64,000 nucleotides of DNA from DATJCV01 sp963707665 (GTDB taxonomy: Bacteria > Pseudomonadota > Gammaproteobacteria > Burkholderiales > Burkholderiaceae_D). Positions 17,716 to 26,192 of the stretch are shown piece by piece (the stretch's first letter is position 1; each line of letters starts with the position of its first letter). The translations under genes were made by a program, and so were the position numbers. Under the pieces are notes generated by a model. It was not told the DNA's origin and searched no databases. It saw only the letters and a program-made list of their open reading frames with translations. The stretch lies in contig CAVPQU010000002.1 in the NCBI GenBank assembly GCA_963707665.1, positions 273,772 to 337,771 on the forward strand, in the 5' to 3' direction.

Positions 17716-17919
17716 TCAGTAGCGAATGCCGGTCGGTTCGATCCAGCCGAGTCGGTAGCCGATCAGCAGCAACAGAAACAAGGCGACCGAAAAGCCGACC
17801 CGTAACGCCAGTGCATGCAAGGTACGATCAGTCCTGCCGCGATCTTTCATCAGAAACACCAGCGCTGAACCGAGGCTGGCGATGATCAGGACAAAGGCGA
17901 TGGCGACGACGATTTTCAA
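17716..17919 (-). CDS. Twin transmembrane protein, DUF2909 (67 aa)
   Basis: Two membrane helices (about residues 2-22 and 42-60) joined by a basic loop (MKDRGRTDRTLHALALR) define this small family, which usually lies between ctaE and surf1 in betaproteobacteria. I chose TTG 17919, preceded by GGGAAC, since it gives the standard short form beginning xKIVVAIAF; the frame extends further upstream but that part has no family match and overlaps surf1. It is transcribed against the oxidase genes. Confidence 0.8.
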   Translation of the reverse strand: MKIVVAIAFVLIIASLGSALVFLMKDRGRTDRTLHALALRVGFSVALFLLLLIGYRLGWIEPTGIRY

Positions 17920-17977
17920 GGGAGTTCCCAGCCTTACTCGGGGCGCCGGGGCAGGCAGCAGGTAAAGCGATATTGTA

Positions 17978-18691
17978 ATGCCAATCACATTCCGCTTCAG
18001 GACGGTTCCGCTGGTGGCAACGGTGATCGTGGCCCTGGTCGGCGTCGCGCTGGGCCAGTGGCAGACGCGGCGCGCCTTGCAAAAGGAGGCCATCGAAGTC
18101 CAGCTGGTGAGCCGGCAAGCGCTGCCGCCCTTGCTGCTGGGCGCCGCGCCGCTGCAGCCGGATGAGGTCGAATATCGGCGTGTCGTGGCGCGTGGTGAAT
18201 TCGTTGCCGGCTGGCCGGTCTATCTGGATAACCGGCCGTTGCATGGTGCGGCCGGCTTCTACCTGCTGATGCCATTCCATATCGTCGGCTCCCAGCGTTA
18301 TGTGCTGGTCGCGCGTGGCTGGCTGCCGCGCGACATGGCCAATCGCACGCGTTTGCCGGCAGTGCCGACACCGGCCGGGACGATTGAGATCGAGGGTGTG
18401 GCGCGCCGTCATCCGGGTCGCTTGTTGAGCCTGGGACAGGCCGAAGCGGTGCGGCCCGGCAGCATCCAGCAAAACCTCGACATTGGGGAATTTGCCAATG
18501 CCAGCCAGCTGGCATTGCAACCGTTCCTGCTGGAACAGACGACGGACACTCATGACGGCCTGGTGCGCGACTGGCCACGGCCATCGAGCGGGGCCGAGAT
18601 GCATCGCGGCTATGCGTTCCAATGGTATGCATTGGCGCTGATGGCCTTGTTATTTTTTATTGCAACAGGATTTCGGAATGGAAAGAAATAA
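17978..18691 (+). CDS. SURF1 family cytochrome oxidase biogenesis protein (237 aa)
   Basis: SURF1 proteins have an N-terminal and a C-terminal membrane helix around a periplasmic domain: here residues about 11-27 and 213-232. Family motifs 'GVALGQWQTRRALQKEA', 'GEFVAGWPVYLDNRP' and 'RGWLPRD' are present. They help heme a delivery to subunit I. The stop codon overlaps the next gene by 14 bp. It probably shares a transcript with the following assembly gene, ctaA, ctaB and sco. Confidence 0.9.
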   Translation: MPITFRFRTVPLVATVIVALVGVALGQWQTRRALQKEAIEVQLVSRQALPPLLLGAAPLQPDEVEYRRVVARGEFVAGWPVYLDNRPLHGAAGFYLLMPFHIVGSQRYVLVARGWLPRDMANRTRLPAVPTPAGTIEIEGVARRHPGRLLSLGQAEAVRPGSIQQNLDIGEFANASQLALQPFLLEQTTDTHDGLVRDWPRPSSGAEMHRGYAFQWYALALMALLFFIATGFRNGKK

Positions 18692-19271
18692 GCAAATGCA
18701 AAAGCGCGGTCGCTGGAAATTCTTTGCGATTCTGGCCGTCTGCGTTGCGCCGCTGGCCGCTTCCTACCTCACCTACTACGTGATCAAGCCGCAGGGGCGC
18801 ACCAATTACGGCACCTTGCTGGACCCGCGCCAGCACCCGATGCCGGCGCTGAATGCCAGCACGCTCGACGGCAAGCCGGCGACGCTGGAGGCCTATCAGG
18901 GCAAGTGGATCATGCTGCAGGTCAATGACGCCGACTGTCAGCAGGCATGCCGGGAAAAGCTGTTTGAAATGCGCCAGCTGCGCCTGACGCAAGGGCGCGA
19001 CCAGGGCCGCATCGAACGCGTCTGGCTGGTGACCGACGAGCAGCCGGTCGAAACCATCTTGCTGCGCGAATATGACGGCACCCACCTGCTGCGCGTCAAG
19101 CCGGAAACGCTGAAAGCCTGGCTGCCGACCGAGCCCGGCACCTCGCCGGCCGACCACCTTTACATGATCGACCCGCTCGGCAACCTGATGATGCGCTTCC
19201 CGAAAGACGCCGATCCCAACAAGATCAAGAAAGATCTGACGCGGCTGCTGAAAGCGTCGAGCATAGGGTAG
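18678..19271 (+). CDS. Oxidase-operon membrane-anchored thioredoxin-fold-like protein (197 aa)
   Basis: An N-terminal membrane helix (about residues 14-34) is followed by a periplasmic domain with SCO/thioredoxin-like features: 'YQGKWIMLQVNDADCQQACREKLFEMRQLRL' (Cys-x3-Cys in place of the Sco CxxxC) and 'DHLYMIDPLGNLMMRFPKD'. It sits between surf1 and ctaA, the usual spot for this conserved hypothetical in Burkholderiales. A role in copper or redox steps of oxidase assembly is inferred. ATG 18678 overlaps surf1; a second ATG at 18696 is possible. Confidence 0.75.
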   Translation: MERNKQMQKRGRWKFFAILAVCVAPLAASYLTYYVIKPQGRTNYGTLLDPRQHPMPALNASTLDGKPATLEAYQGKWIMLQVNDADCQQACREKLFEMRQLRLTQGRDQGRIERVWLVTDEQPVETILLREYDGTHLLRVKPETLKAWLPTEPGTSPADHLYMIDPLGNLMMRFPKDADPNKIKKDLTRLLKASSIG

Positions 19272-19274
19272 CCA

Positions 19275-20412
19275 ATGCTGATACAACTTGCGCTGACCGG
19301 CCTGCTGGTGGCCTTGCTGCCGCTGGCCATCGTCTGGACTTCGGGCGACGCCGACAAATACCGGAAGCTGATCTGGATCACGCTGTTCCTGACTTTCGAC
19401 CTGATCATGTTCGGCGCTTTTACCCGCTTGACCGATTCCGGCCTCGGCTGCCCCGACTGGCCCGGCTGTTATGGCCACGCCAATCCGCTGCAGGCGCATG
19501 CGCATATCAGCGCCGCCGAAGAACTGCTGCCGGGCGGCCCGGTGACGGTGATGAAAGCCTGGATCGAAATGATCCATCGCTATCTGGCGATGGCGGTCGG
19601 CGTCCTGATCATCGCCCTGGTCGTGATTGCCTGGCGCATGTGGCTCAAGTCAGGCCGACGCGACCGCAAGTTTGCGCCGGCGCTGCCCAGCGTGCTGCTG
19701 GCCTTCGTTTGCCTGCAAGGGCGCGTTCGGGGCCTGGACCGTGACCATGAAGCTGCAGCCGATCATCGTCACCACCCATCTCCTGCTGGGCCTGGGATTG
19801 CTGGCCCTGTTGACCTGGTTCGGCGTCCGTCAGAACGCGCCGCTGGCGCCCCGCGTGGCGGCGCCTGCCTTGGCCGGGGCCGCAGCATTCGGACTATTGC
19901 TGCTGGCGGTCCAGATCGCGCTGGGCGGCTGGGTCAGCACCAACTATGCGGCGCTGGCTTGCACCGATTTCCCGCTGTGCCACGGCGTACTGGTGCCGCA
20001 GATGGATTTCGCCAATGGCTTTTCCGCCTGGCGCGCGCTGGGCAAAACCGTGGATGGCGAATACCTGCCGTTTCCGGCCTTGACGGCAATCCACTGGACC
20101 CATCGCAATTTTGCCTTCGTGGTGTTCGCCTATCTGGCTTGGCTCGGCTGGCGTGCGCTGGGTCTGGCGCATCTGCGTCGGCTGGCGTGCTGGCTGCTGG
20201 CGGCGCTGGCGCTGCAACTGGCGACCGGGCTGGCCACCGTATTTCTGAGCTGGCCGCTGGCGATTGCGGTGATCCACAATGGCGGCGCGGCGCTGCTGGT
20301 GCTGCTGCTGGTCATGTTAAACTACAAAACCAGATACCTGCCCCGGCGCGAGCCGGCTTCTGTGCATAGCGGCGAGCCGATGCCGGTCCATCTGCGGAAT
20401 TCCAATCCATGA
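19275..20412 (+). CDS. ctaA: Heme A synthase CtaA/COX15 (frameshifted)
   Basis: An eight-helix membrane protein that oxidises heme O to heme A. The first part shows the family's 'FGAFTRLTDSGLGCPDWPGCYG' and 'EMIHRYLAM'; the second part shows 'HLLLGL', 'CTDFPLCHG' and 'AIHWTHRNFAFVVF'. The frame changes near 19716-19721: CAAGGGCGCG reads out of frame, whereas CAGGGCGCG would restore 'VCLQGAFGAWTV'. The locus is one base over a multiple of three, fitting one extra base. Overlaps ctaB by 4 bp (ATGA). Confidence 0.9.
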
Positions 20413-21305
20413 GCACTCTGAGCATTTCACCCAGCCGCCTGGCCCAGTACTGGGCGCTGACCAAGCCGCGCGTGACGCAGCTGGCGGTATTTTGCGCCGT
20501 CATCGGCATGTTCCTGGCCACGCCAGAGCTGCCGGACTGGCGGCTCGTGGTGGCCGCCACCATCGGCATCTGGCTGTTGGCCGGCGCCGCCTTCGCGGTC
20601 AATTGCCTGGTCGAACGCGAAATCGATTCGCGCATGGCGCGCACCGCGCGCCGGCCGATGGCACGCGGCGAAATCACGGTGCCGCAAACCCTGGCTTTTT
20701 CCGGCATGATCGGCGGCATCGGCATGTGGGTGCTGTACAACTTCGTCAATCCGCTCACCATGTGGCTGACCTTTGCCACCTTCGTCGGCTATGCGGTGAT
20801 TTATACCATCGTGCTGAAACCGGCGACGCCGCAAAACATCGTGATCGGCGGCCTGTCCGGTGCCATGCCGCCGGCGCTGGGCTGGGCCGCGATTGCCAAC
20901 GACGTGCCGATGCAGGCCTGGCTGCTGGTGCTGATCATCTTCATCTGGACCCCGCCGCATTTCTGGGCGCTGGCGCTGTATCGGCGCGACGACTATGTCA
21001 AGTCGGGCTTGCCGATGCTGCCGGTGACGCACGGCCTGGCGTTTACCCAGTTTTACGTATTGCTGTATACCATCGCGCTGGTGGCGACCACCTTGCTGCC
21101 GTTCGCGGTCGGCATGAGCGGCGGGCTGTATCTGGCCGCGGCGGTGGTGCTGGATGCGATTTTCCTGTGGTACGCGTGGCAAATCTATCGCCACTACAGC
21201 GACCGCATCGCGCGCAAGACGTTTGCGTATTCGATCATCTATCTGTCGCTGCTGTTTGCGGCCTTGCTGGTCGATCATTATTTGAGGTTTATGGAATGGG
21301 CATGA
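20409..21305 (+). CDS. ctaB: Heme O synthase (protoheme IX farnesyltransferase, 298 aa)
   Basis: A UbiA-type polytopic prenyltransferase that adds a farnesyl group to heme B. The Asp-rich site region (AVNCLVEREIDSRMARTARRPM) and the second conserved segment (LIIFIWTPPHFWALALYRRDDY) are intact. Start ATG overlaps the end of ctaA, and its own stop overlaps the ATG of sco, so heme O synthesis, heme A synthesis and copper delivery are translationally linked. Also called cyoE. Confidence 0.95.
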   Translation: MSTLSISPSRLAQYWALTKPRVTQLAVFCAVIGMFLATPELPDWRLVVAATIGIWLLAGAAFAVNCLVEREIDSRMARTARRPMARGEITVPQTLAFSGMIGGIGMWVLYNFVNPLTMWLTFATFVGYAVIYTIVLKPATPQNIVIGGLSGAMPPALGWAAIANDVPMQAWLLVLIIFIWTPPHFWALALYRRDDYVKSGLPMLPVTHGLAFTQFYVLLYTIALVATTLLPFAVGMSGGLYLAAAVVLDAIFLWYAWQIYRHYSDRIARKTFAYSIIYLSLLFAALLVDHYLRFMEWA

Positions 21306-21908
21306 TACGTACTGCTGTTCGCGCTGCTGCTGGCGCTCTTGATGCTGGCCGCATGCGGTGAAAAAAACGCTGATGGCGTGGCGCAAACGCCGTCGAGCCA
21401 GTTCCAGAATACCGACGTCACCGGGCTCGGCTATGCGCACGATTTTGCGCTGACCGACCACCATGGCAAGCCGCGCACGCTGGCCGACTTCAAGGGCAAG
21501 GCGGTGGTGGTGTTCTTCGGTTATACCCAGTGTCCGGATGTCTGCCCGACCACGATGGCCGAGATGGCTGCCGTGATGCAGGAACTGGGGCCGCTGGCCG
21601 ACCGCGTGCAGGTCTTGTTCGTGACCGTCGATCCGGCCCGCGACACGCAGGAGTTGCTGGCGAAGTACGTGCCGGCCTTTGACTCCCGTTTTCTCGGGCT
21701 GTATGGCGACCAGGCGGCGACCGAAAAGGTGGCCAAGGAATTCAAGGTGTTTTTCCAGAAAGTGCCGGGCCAGGAGCCGGGTAGTTACACCATGGATCAC
21801 ACCGCCGGCAGCTATGTGTTCGATCCGCAGGGTCGCATTCGGCTGTTCGTGCGGCACGGGCAGGGTCCCGAGCCGATCGTGCACGACTTGAAGCTATTGC
21901 TGTCCTGA
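21302..21908 (+). CDS. SCO1/SenC copper chaperone lipoprotein (frameshift near start)
   Basis: A lipoprotein thioredoxin-fold copper chaperone for the CuA site: 'FGYTQCPDVCPTTMAEM' gives the CxxxC ligands and 'TMDHTAGSYVFDPQG' the distal His. The mature part follows a lipobox (LLMLAAC). The signal peptide core is in frame with the body, but no ATG starts it; ATG 21302, which overlaps the ctaB stop (ATGA), is one frame off and would read M-I-R into the hydrophobic core if one base near 21305-21312 were removed. The locus is one base over a multiple of three. Without repair the only starts are TTG 21339 or ATG 21342 inside the signal peptide. Confidence 0.8.
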
Positions 21909-21978
21909 CTTGGCCCGCGCCGCGCCAGGCGGCAGTGCTGTTCTCCACAATATTCTCCGGCTCCGTTTCATGTAAGTG

Positions 21979-22041
21979 GGAGTATATTGAAATTTCGTCC
22001 ATTTCATGCCCGGGATAGGCCGCTGGTGCGAGGAGTATATG
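21979..22041 (+). repeat. Paired GGAGTATATG intergenic element, copy B
   Basis: GGAGTATATT at 21979-21988 and GGAGTATATG at 22032-22041, start-to-start 53 bp as in copy A. The first unit is followed by GAAATTTCGTCC, close to copy A (TAAATTTCGACC). The second unit's GAGGAGT can pair with ACTCCTC about 14 bases downstream. It lies between the convergent sco and rpoH genes. Confidence 0.75.
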
Positions 22042-22116
22042 CTTACAGGCAACTCCTCTCTCGCCTCGGGAAACGGCTGGAGATAGCCCTCATCGCCGCA
22101 GCAGCGGCGCGGCAAA

Positions 22117-22146
22117 AGAAAAGGCGCTCTTTCGAGCGCCTTTTTT
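22117..22146. terminator. Bidirectional terminator between sco and rpoH
   Basis: AAGGCGCTC and GAGCGCCTT form a 9-bp stem with a 4-base loop (22121-22142), flanked by an A-rich run on the left and TTTTTT on the right, so it can stop transcription from either convergent gene. It begins 20-50 bp beyond the rpoH stop codon. Confidence 0.9.
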
Positions 22147-22166
22147 GTGTTTGCGGTCATCCCGCG

Positions 22167-23066
22167 TCAGGCATATTCCGCCAGCGACCCCTTCATCTTC
22201 TTCAGCGCCACCGCCTCAATCTGGCGAATGCGTTCGGCCGAAACGCCGAATTCCCCCGCCAGTTCGTGCAGCGTGGCGCCCGAGCCGTCGTCGTTGGCCA
22301 GCCAGCGCGCTTCGACGATACGGCGCGAACGGTCGTCCAGCTTGCCCAGTGCGCTTTCCAGGCCTTCCGACTGCAGGCGGTCGTATTGCTGCGCTTCCAG
22401 TACGCTGGTCGGCTCATGCAGCTCGGACGACAGGTAACCGATCGGCGCAAACTTCTCGTCGTCGTCATCGGTCGGCGCTTCCAGCGCGATGTCGCGGCCG
22501 GTCAGGCGCGTTTCCATCTCGATCACTTCCTCGCGCTTGACGTTCAGGGTCGCGGCCAGAGCATCGACCTGCGCCGGCGTCATCGTGTCCAGCCCTTCCT
22601 TGTGGCTGCGCAGATTGAAGAACAGCTTGCGCTGCGCCTTGGTGGTCGCAACCTTGACCAGGCGCCAGTTTTTCAGGATGTACTCATGCATCTCGGCCTT
22701 GATCCAGTGCATCGCATACGACACCAGGCGCACGCCTTGGTCGGGATCGAAGCGCTTGACTGCCTTCATCAAGCCGATATTGCCTTCCTGGATCAGGTCG
22801 GCATGCGGCAAGCCATACCCCAGATAGCCACGCGCGATCGACACCACCAGGCGCAGATGGGACAGCACCAGTTCTTGCGCCGCGCCAAGGTCATTGCTTT
22901 CGCGCAGGCGGCGCGCCAGCGACATTTCCTCGTCGTGCGTCAGCATCGGCAAGCGGTTGACGGCGGAAATGTAGGCGTCGATATTGCCCAGGCCTCCGGT
23001 AAAGCCAAGTGCCAGCGCGGTGTTGTTCACCGGAATCAATGCGGCTTGCGCAGAGCTTGCTTTCAT
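22167..23066 (-). CDS. rpoH: RNA polymerase heat-shock sigma factor RpoH (sigma-32, 299 aa)
   Basis: A group 3 sigma-70 factor. Region 2 'ADLIQEGNIGLMKAVKRFDPDQG' and the -10-reading helix 'RLVSYAMHWIKAEMHEYILKNWRLVK' are followed by the diagnostic RpoH box 'QRKLFFNLR'; region 4 ends 'GVSAERIRQIEAVALKKMKG'. It directs heat-shock transcription of chaperone and protease genes. ATG 23066 is preceded by GGGAGAAACG. A perfect CIRCE operator lies 74-100 bp upstream, so HrcA repression is expected on top of normal sigma-32 control. Confidence 0.97.
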   Translation of the reverse strand: MKASSAQAALIPVNNTALALGFTGGLGNIDAYISAVNRLPMLTHDEEMSLARRLRESNDLGAAQELVLSHLRLVVSIARGYLGYGLPHADLIQEGNIGLMKAVKRFDPDQGVRLVSYAMHWIKAEMHEYILKNWRLVKVATTKAQRKLFFNLRSHKEGLDTMTPAQVDALAATLNVKREEVIEMETRLTGRDIALEAPTDDDDEKFAPIGYLSSELHEPTSVLEAQQYDRLQSEGLESALGKLDDRSRRIVEARWLANDDGSGATLHELAGEFGVSAERIRQIEAVALKKMKGSLAEYA

Positions 23067-23139
23067 CGTTTCTCCCAATGGTTCAACTGCGGCGATGACT
23101 TGCCTTCGAAACAGCCATCAAGCGGGCTAATGGCCAATT

Positions 23140-23166
23140 TTAGCACTCCACCCGATAGAGTGCTAA
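23140..23166 (-). promoter_or_regulatory. CIRCE operator (HrcA binding site) upstream of rpoH
   Basis: TTAGCACTC (23140-23148), nine bases, GAGTGCTAA (23158-23166): an exact match to the CIRCE consensus, the binding site of the heat-shock repressor HrcA. Its place upstream of rpoH, rather than only groES, makes sigma-32 synthesis itself HrcA-controlled. A TTGACT hexamer on the minus strand near 23193-23198 could be the -35 of the promoter, but I cannot fix the -10. Confidence 0.92.
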
Positions 23167-23329
23167 TTGCGGTAATCGAAGGGCGGCATAGTCAATAACT
23201 ATAAAACGCCAAATCTTGATTGTGCGCCGACGGAAAAAATTTAGAACTGATCCAGCACAGGAAGTTGCGCCGTCTCAAACAAAAAGTTGGAAAAGTAAGG
23301 CCGAGAATTTGACAGGGCGGAAGATGCCA

Positions 23330-23401
23330 GGAGTATGCCGAAAAATCAGAGTGCGCCCCTCGACCGCGGGCAACACGAAAATATACCTGGGCTAGTATAT
23401 G
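23330..23401 (+). repeat. Paired GGAGTATATG intergenic element, copy C (62-bp class)
   Basis: GGAGTATGCC at 23330, followed by GAAAAATC, and CTAGTATATG starting at 23392, start-to-start 62 bp. Between them GCCC and GGGC can pair around a 9-base loop. With copy F it forms a class one helical turn longer than copies A, B, D and E2. Located in the 357-bp gap between ftsX and rpoH, close to the ftsX stop codon. Confidence 0.65.
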
Positions 23402-23423
23402 GAGGGGTTCGCCAGCGCGGCGC

Positions 23424-24353
23424 TCATCCCAGTCGTACCAGATGGCGCCTGACCGACAGCACTGCCCCGGCCAAGCCCAGTAGCGCGCTGGCCGCCAGCA
23501 AGCCGAGCGTGGCGGACAGCCCAAGTGGCGCCAGCTGGAAGTCCGATGCATATAGTCGGGCGAATTCGGTAATCGCCTGGTTCAGCGGTCGCAAGGCCAA
23601 GGCGACTGCGCTCATCGCCACGCCGCCGGCGCACAGGCCGAGCAGCACGCCGCTGTAGTAAAACGGCCGGTGGATGAAGGCGTCGGTGGCGCCGACCAGC
23701 CGTGATACCTCGATTTCCTCGCGTTGCGTCATCACCTGCAGCCGGATCGTGTTGAAAATGACCGCGATCACCACCACCGCCAGCGTGCCGCCCAGCAGCA
23801 CCAGCGATAGCCGCAAGATACGCAACAGCGCCGCGAGGCGCTTGACCCAGGCCGAATCGACTTGCACCGCCTCGACCCCTGGCAGCGCCTGCAACTGTGT
23901 CGCCAGCGTGTCGATGCCGGCCGCGTCGGCAGCATCTTGAAAGCCGGGCAATTTCAGCACATAGCCATCCGGCAGCGGGTTGGAACCGAGCGTGGCCAAG
24001 GCATCCGACAGGCCGCTCTTGTCTTTCAATGCGTTCAATGCTTGCTCACGCGGCATGAATTCCAGCTTGGCACCGGCTTGCTGCTGCTGCGGCAAGACGC
24101 GCCGAATCGCCGGCGCCAGCGCGTTCGCCTGTTCGCGCGACGTGTTCATGGTGAGGAAAATGCTGATTTCCGGCTCCACCGCGAGTTGCGCCGACACCGG
24201 CCGGATATTGTCCAGCAAGGTCAGCCCGGCGATCGGCAGCGCGAACGCGATGGCCACTACCAGCACGTTCAGCGCGAAGCTGGCCGGCGACTTCAGCAAA
24301 TGGCCGCAGGCCACCGCCAGCGCGAAACGATGGTGTCGCAGCCAGCTTTTCAT
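23424..24353 (-). CDS. ftsX: Cell division protein FtsX (309 aa)
   Basis: The permease-like partner of FtsE: an N-terminal cytoplasmic stretch, a first membrane helix (about residues 22-46), a periplasmic domain (about 60-180), and three further helices (about 185-207, 232-256, 275-302) as in the FtsX/MacB type. FtsEX does not transport; it signals to peptidoglycan hydrolases at the septum. Its ATG overlaps the ftsE stop (ATGA). Gene order ftsY-ftsE-ftsX-rpoH on one strand is the classic proteobacterial arrangement. Confidence 0.93.
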   Translation of the reverse strand: MKSWLRHHRFALAVACGHLLKSPASFALNVLVVAIAFALPIAGLTLLDNIRPVSAQLAVEPEISIFLTMNTSREQANALAPAIRRVLPQQQQAGAKLEFMPREQALNALKDKSGLSDALATLGSNPLPDGYVLKLPGFQDAADAAGIDTLATQLQALPGVEAVQVDSAWVKRLAALLRILRLSLVLLGGTLAVVVIAVIFNTIRLQVMTQREEIEVSRLVGATDAFIHRPFYYSGVLLGLCAGGVAMSAVALALRPLNQAITEFARLYASDFQLAPLGLSATLGLLAASALLGLAGAVLSVRRHLVRLG

Positions 24354-25045
24354 GTGCTGGCCTCGGCTGCGTCTTGCCGGCGCCAGGTTTCCGCGACCTG
24401 ACCGCGATCGAGGAATACCACCCGGCTGGCGGTATCGAGGAATTGCTCATCGTGGGTCGAAATCAGGCAGGTAACGCCGACTCCATGAAACGATCGCAAC
24501 GCATCCAGCACCTGATTGGCGCTGGCGCGGTCCAGGTTGGCGGTCGGCTCGTCGGCCAGGATGACTTGCGGCCGGTTGACGATGGCGCGCGCAATCGTGA
24601 CCCGCTGTTGCTCGCCGCCTGAGAGCGCCAGCGGCTCGCTTGCCGCCTTGGAAAGCAGGCCCAGCTTGTCGAGCGCGGCGCGCGCGCGTTTCTCGGCGTC
24701 GCTGCGGGCGGCGCCGCACACCAGCAATGGCAACATCACATTGGCCAGCACGCTGCGGTCGTTCAACAGCGATTGCTGCTGGAAGATCAGGCCCAGATTG
24801 CGCCGCAGCCAAGGCAGGCCGGAGGTCTTCAGGCGGCCGATGTCTTGCCCCTGCACCAGCAGCGTGCCGGAACTGGGGCGCTCAATGCCGGCGATCAGTT
24901 TCAAGAGCGTCGATTTGCCGGCGCCGGATGGTCCTGCCAAAAACACCAGTTCGCCCTTGCCGACGGTCAGCGTGACGTCGCGCAAGGCCACCGCATCGGC
25001 CGCGTAGCGTTTGCCGACCCGCTGGAATTCGATTATCGGGGTCAT
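24350..25045 (-). CDS. ftsE: Cell division ATP-binding protein FtsE (231 aa)
   Basis: A complete ABC ATPase: Walker A 'LAGPSGAGKSTLLKLI', signature 'LSGGEQQRVTIARAIVNRP', Walker B 'VILADEPTANLD' and the H-loop 'LISTHD'. It pairs with FtsX to couple divisome state to septal wall hydrolysis. It overlaps ftsX by 4 bp and is 15 bp after ftsY, so the three genes form an operon. Confidence 0.95.
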   Translation of the reverse strand: MTPIIEFQRVGKRYAADAVALRDVTLTVGKGELVFLAGPSGAGKSTLLKLIAGIERPSSGTLLVQGQDIGRLKTSGLPWLRRNLGLIFQQQSLLNDRSVLANVMLPLLVCGAARSDAEKRARAALDKLGLLSKAASEPLALSGGEQQRVTIARAIVNRPQVILADEPTANLDRASANQVLDALRSFHGVGVTCLISTHDEQFLDTASRVVFLDRGQVAETWRRQDAAEAST

Positions 25046-25060
25046 CGTATGCGCTTCCGC

Positions 25061-26116
25061 TCAGCCCAGCAGCGCATCGACAAATTCGACCGCATTGAAG
25101 GGTTGCAAGTCTTCGATTTTTTCACCGACGCCGATGAAATACACCGGGATCGGATTGCTGCGCGCAATGGCTGCCAGCACGCCACCCTTGGCAGTGCCGT
25201 CCAGCTTGGTGATGACCAGTCCGGTCAGGCCGAGCGCGGCGTCGAAGGCCTTGACCTGTGCCAGTGCATTTTGCCCGGTGTTGCCGTCGATCACCAGCAG
25301 GATTTCATGCGGTGCGCCGTCCATGCCCTTGCCGATCACGCGCTTGATTTTTTTCAGCTCGTCCATCAGGTGCAACTGGGTCGGCAGGCGGCCGGCGGTA
25401 TCCACCATCACCACATTGGTGCCGCGCGCGCGCGCCGACTGTACCGCGTCGAACGCGACCGCGGCCGGGTCGCCGGATTCCTGAGAAATCACGGACACGT
25501 TGTTGCGCTCGCCCCAGATCGTCAACTGCTCGCGGGCCGCCGCGCGGAAAGTGTCGCCGGCCGCCAGCAGCACCGATTGCCGGTGCGCCTGCAAATGCTT
25601 GGCCAGCTTGCCAATGGTAGTGGTCTTGCCGGCGCCGTTGACGCCGGCAATCATCATGACCAAGGGCTGGTGCCGTCCCAGCACCAGCGGCTTTTGCAGG
25701 CTCGACAGCAATTCGGTCAGCAGGGCGCGCAAGGCTTGCTTGACTTGTTGCGCTTCGGTCAGCTTCTCGTCCTTGACCTTCTTTTTCAGTGCGCCGAGCA
25801 GGAATTGAGTGGCATCGACGCCGGCGTCCGCCATCAGCAGCGCCGATTCCAGCTCTTCGTACAGCGCGTCGTCGATGCGGGCGCCGACGAAGATCGTGGT
25901 CAGGCTGGATGAAGTCTTGGCAAGCCCGGTTTTCAGTCGCGCGACCCAGGATTTTTTTTGCTCCGGGGTGGTGACCGCTGGTATGACGAGTTCGTCATCG
26001 GCTGGCAGCGCCGGCGCCGTGGCGTCGACTGCCGGCGCAATCGATGACGCCGGCTGGACTGGCTCGGGTGCGACGGTGGTTTCGGGTTTGGGTTTTTTCT
26101 TGAAGAAACTAAACAT
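25061..26116 (-). CDS. ftsY: Signal recognition particle receptor FtsY (351 aa)
   Basis: An SRP-family GTPase with an acidic/Pro-Ala-rich N-terminal A domain (about residues 1-50), a helical N domain and the NG GTPase domain: G1 'GVNGAGKTTTIGKLAKHL', 'GDTFRAAAREQL', 'VDTAGRLPTQLHLMDEL' and 'TKLDGTAKGG'. It docks SRP-ribosome complexes to the SecYEG translocon. ATG 26116 starts the familiar 'MFSFFKKKPK'. Divergent from the M16 peptidase gene at 26193. Confidence 0.96.
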   Translation of the reverse strand: MFSFFKKKPKPETTVAPEPVQPASSIAPAVDATAPALPADDELVIPAVTTPEQKKSWVARLKTGLAKTSSSLTTIFVGARIDDALYEELESALLMADAGVDATQFLLGALKKKVKDEKLTEAQQVKQALRALLTELLSSLQKPLVLGRHQPLVMMIAGVNGAGKTTTIGKLAKHLQAHRQSVLLAAGDTFRAAAREQLTIWGERNNVSVISQESGDPAAVAFDAVQSARARGTNVVMVDTAGRLPTQLHLMDELKKIKRVIGKGMDGAPHEILLVIDGNTGQNALAQVKAFDAALGLTGLVITKLDGTAKGGVLAAIARSNPIPVYFIGVGEKIEDLQPFNAVEFVDALLG

Positions 26117-26192
26117 CGGCGGCCACGCGAGAATGCCGGCAGCGGCGCCGGCAAGGATATACAATCATTCGCATTCTAACAGAGCACCGACC

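Noticed and set aside
19716..19721. Programmed frameshifting in ctaA or other broken genes
   Set aside because: No slippery heptamer with a downstream structure at the break points, and different genes break at unrelated motifs; consensus error is simpler.
20427..21884. 485-codon minus-strand open frame across ctaB and sco
   Set aside because: Overlaps two certain genes and has no recognisable protein features.
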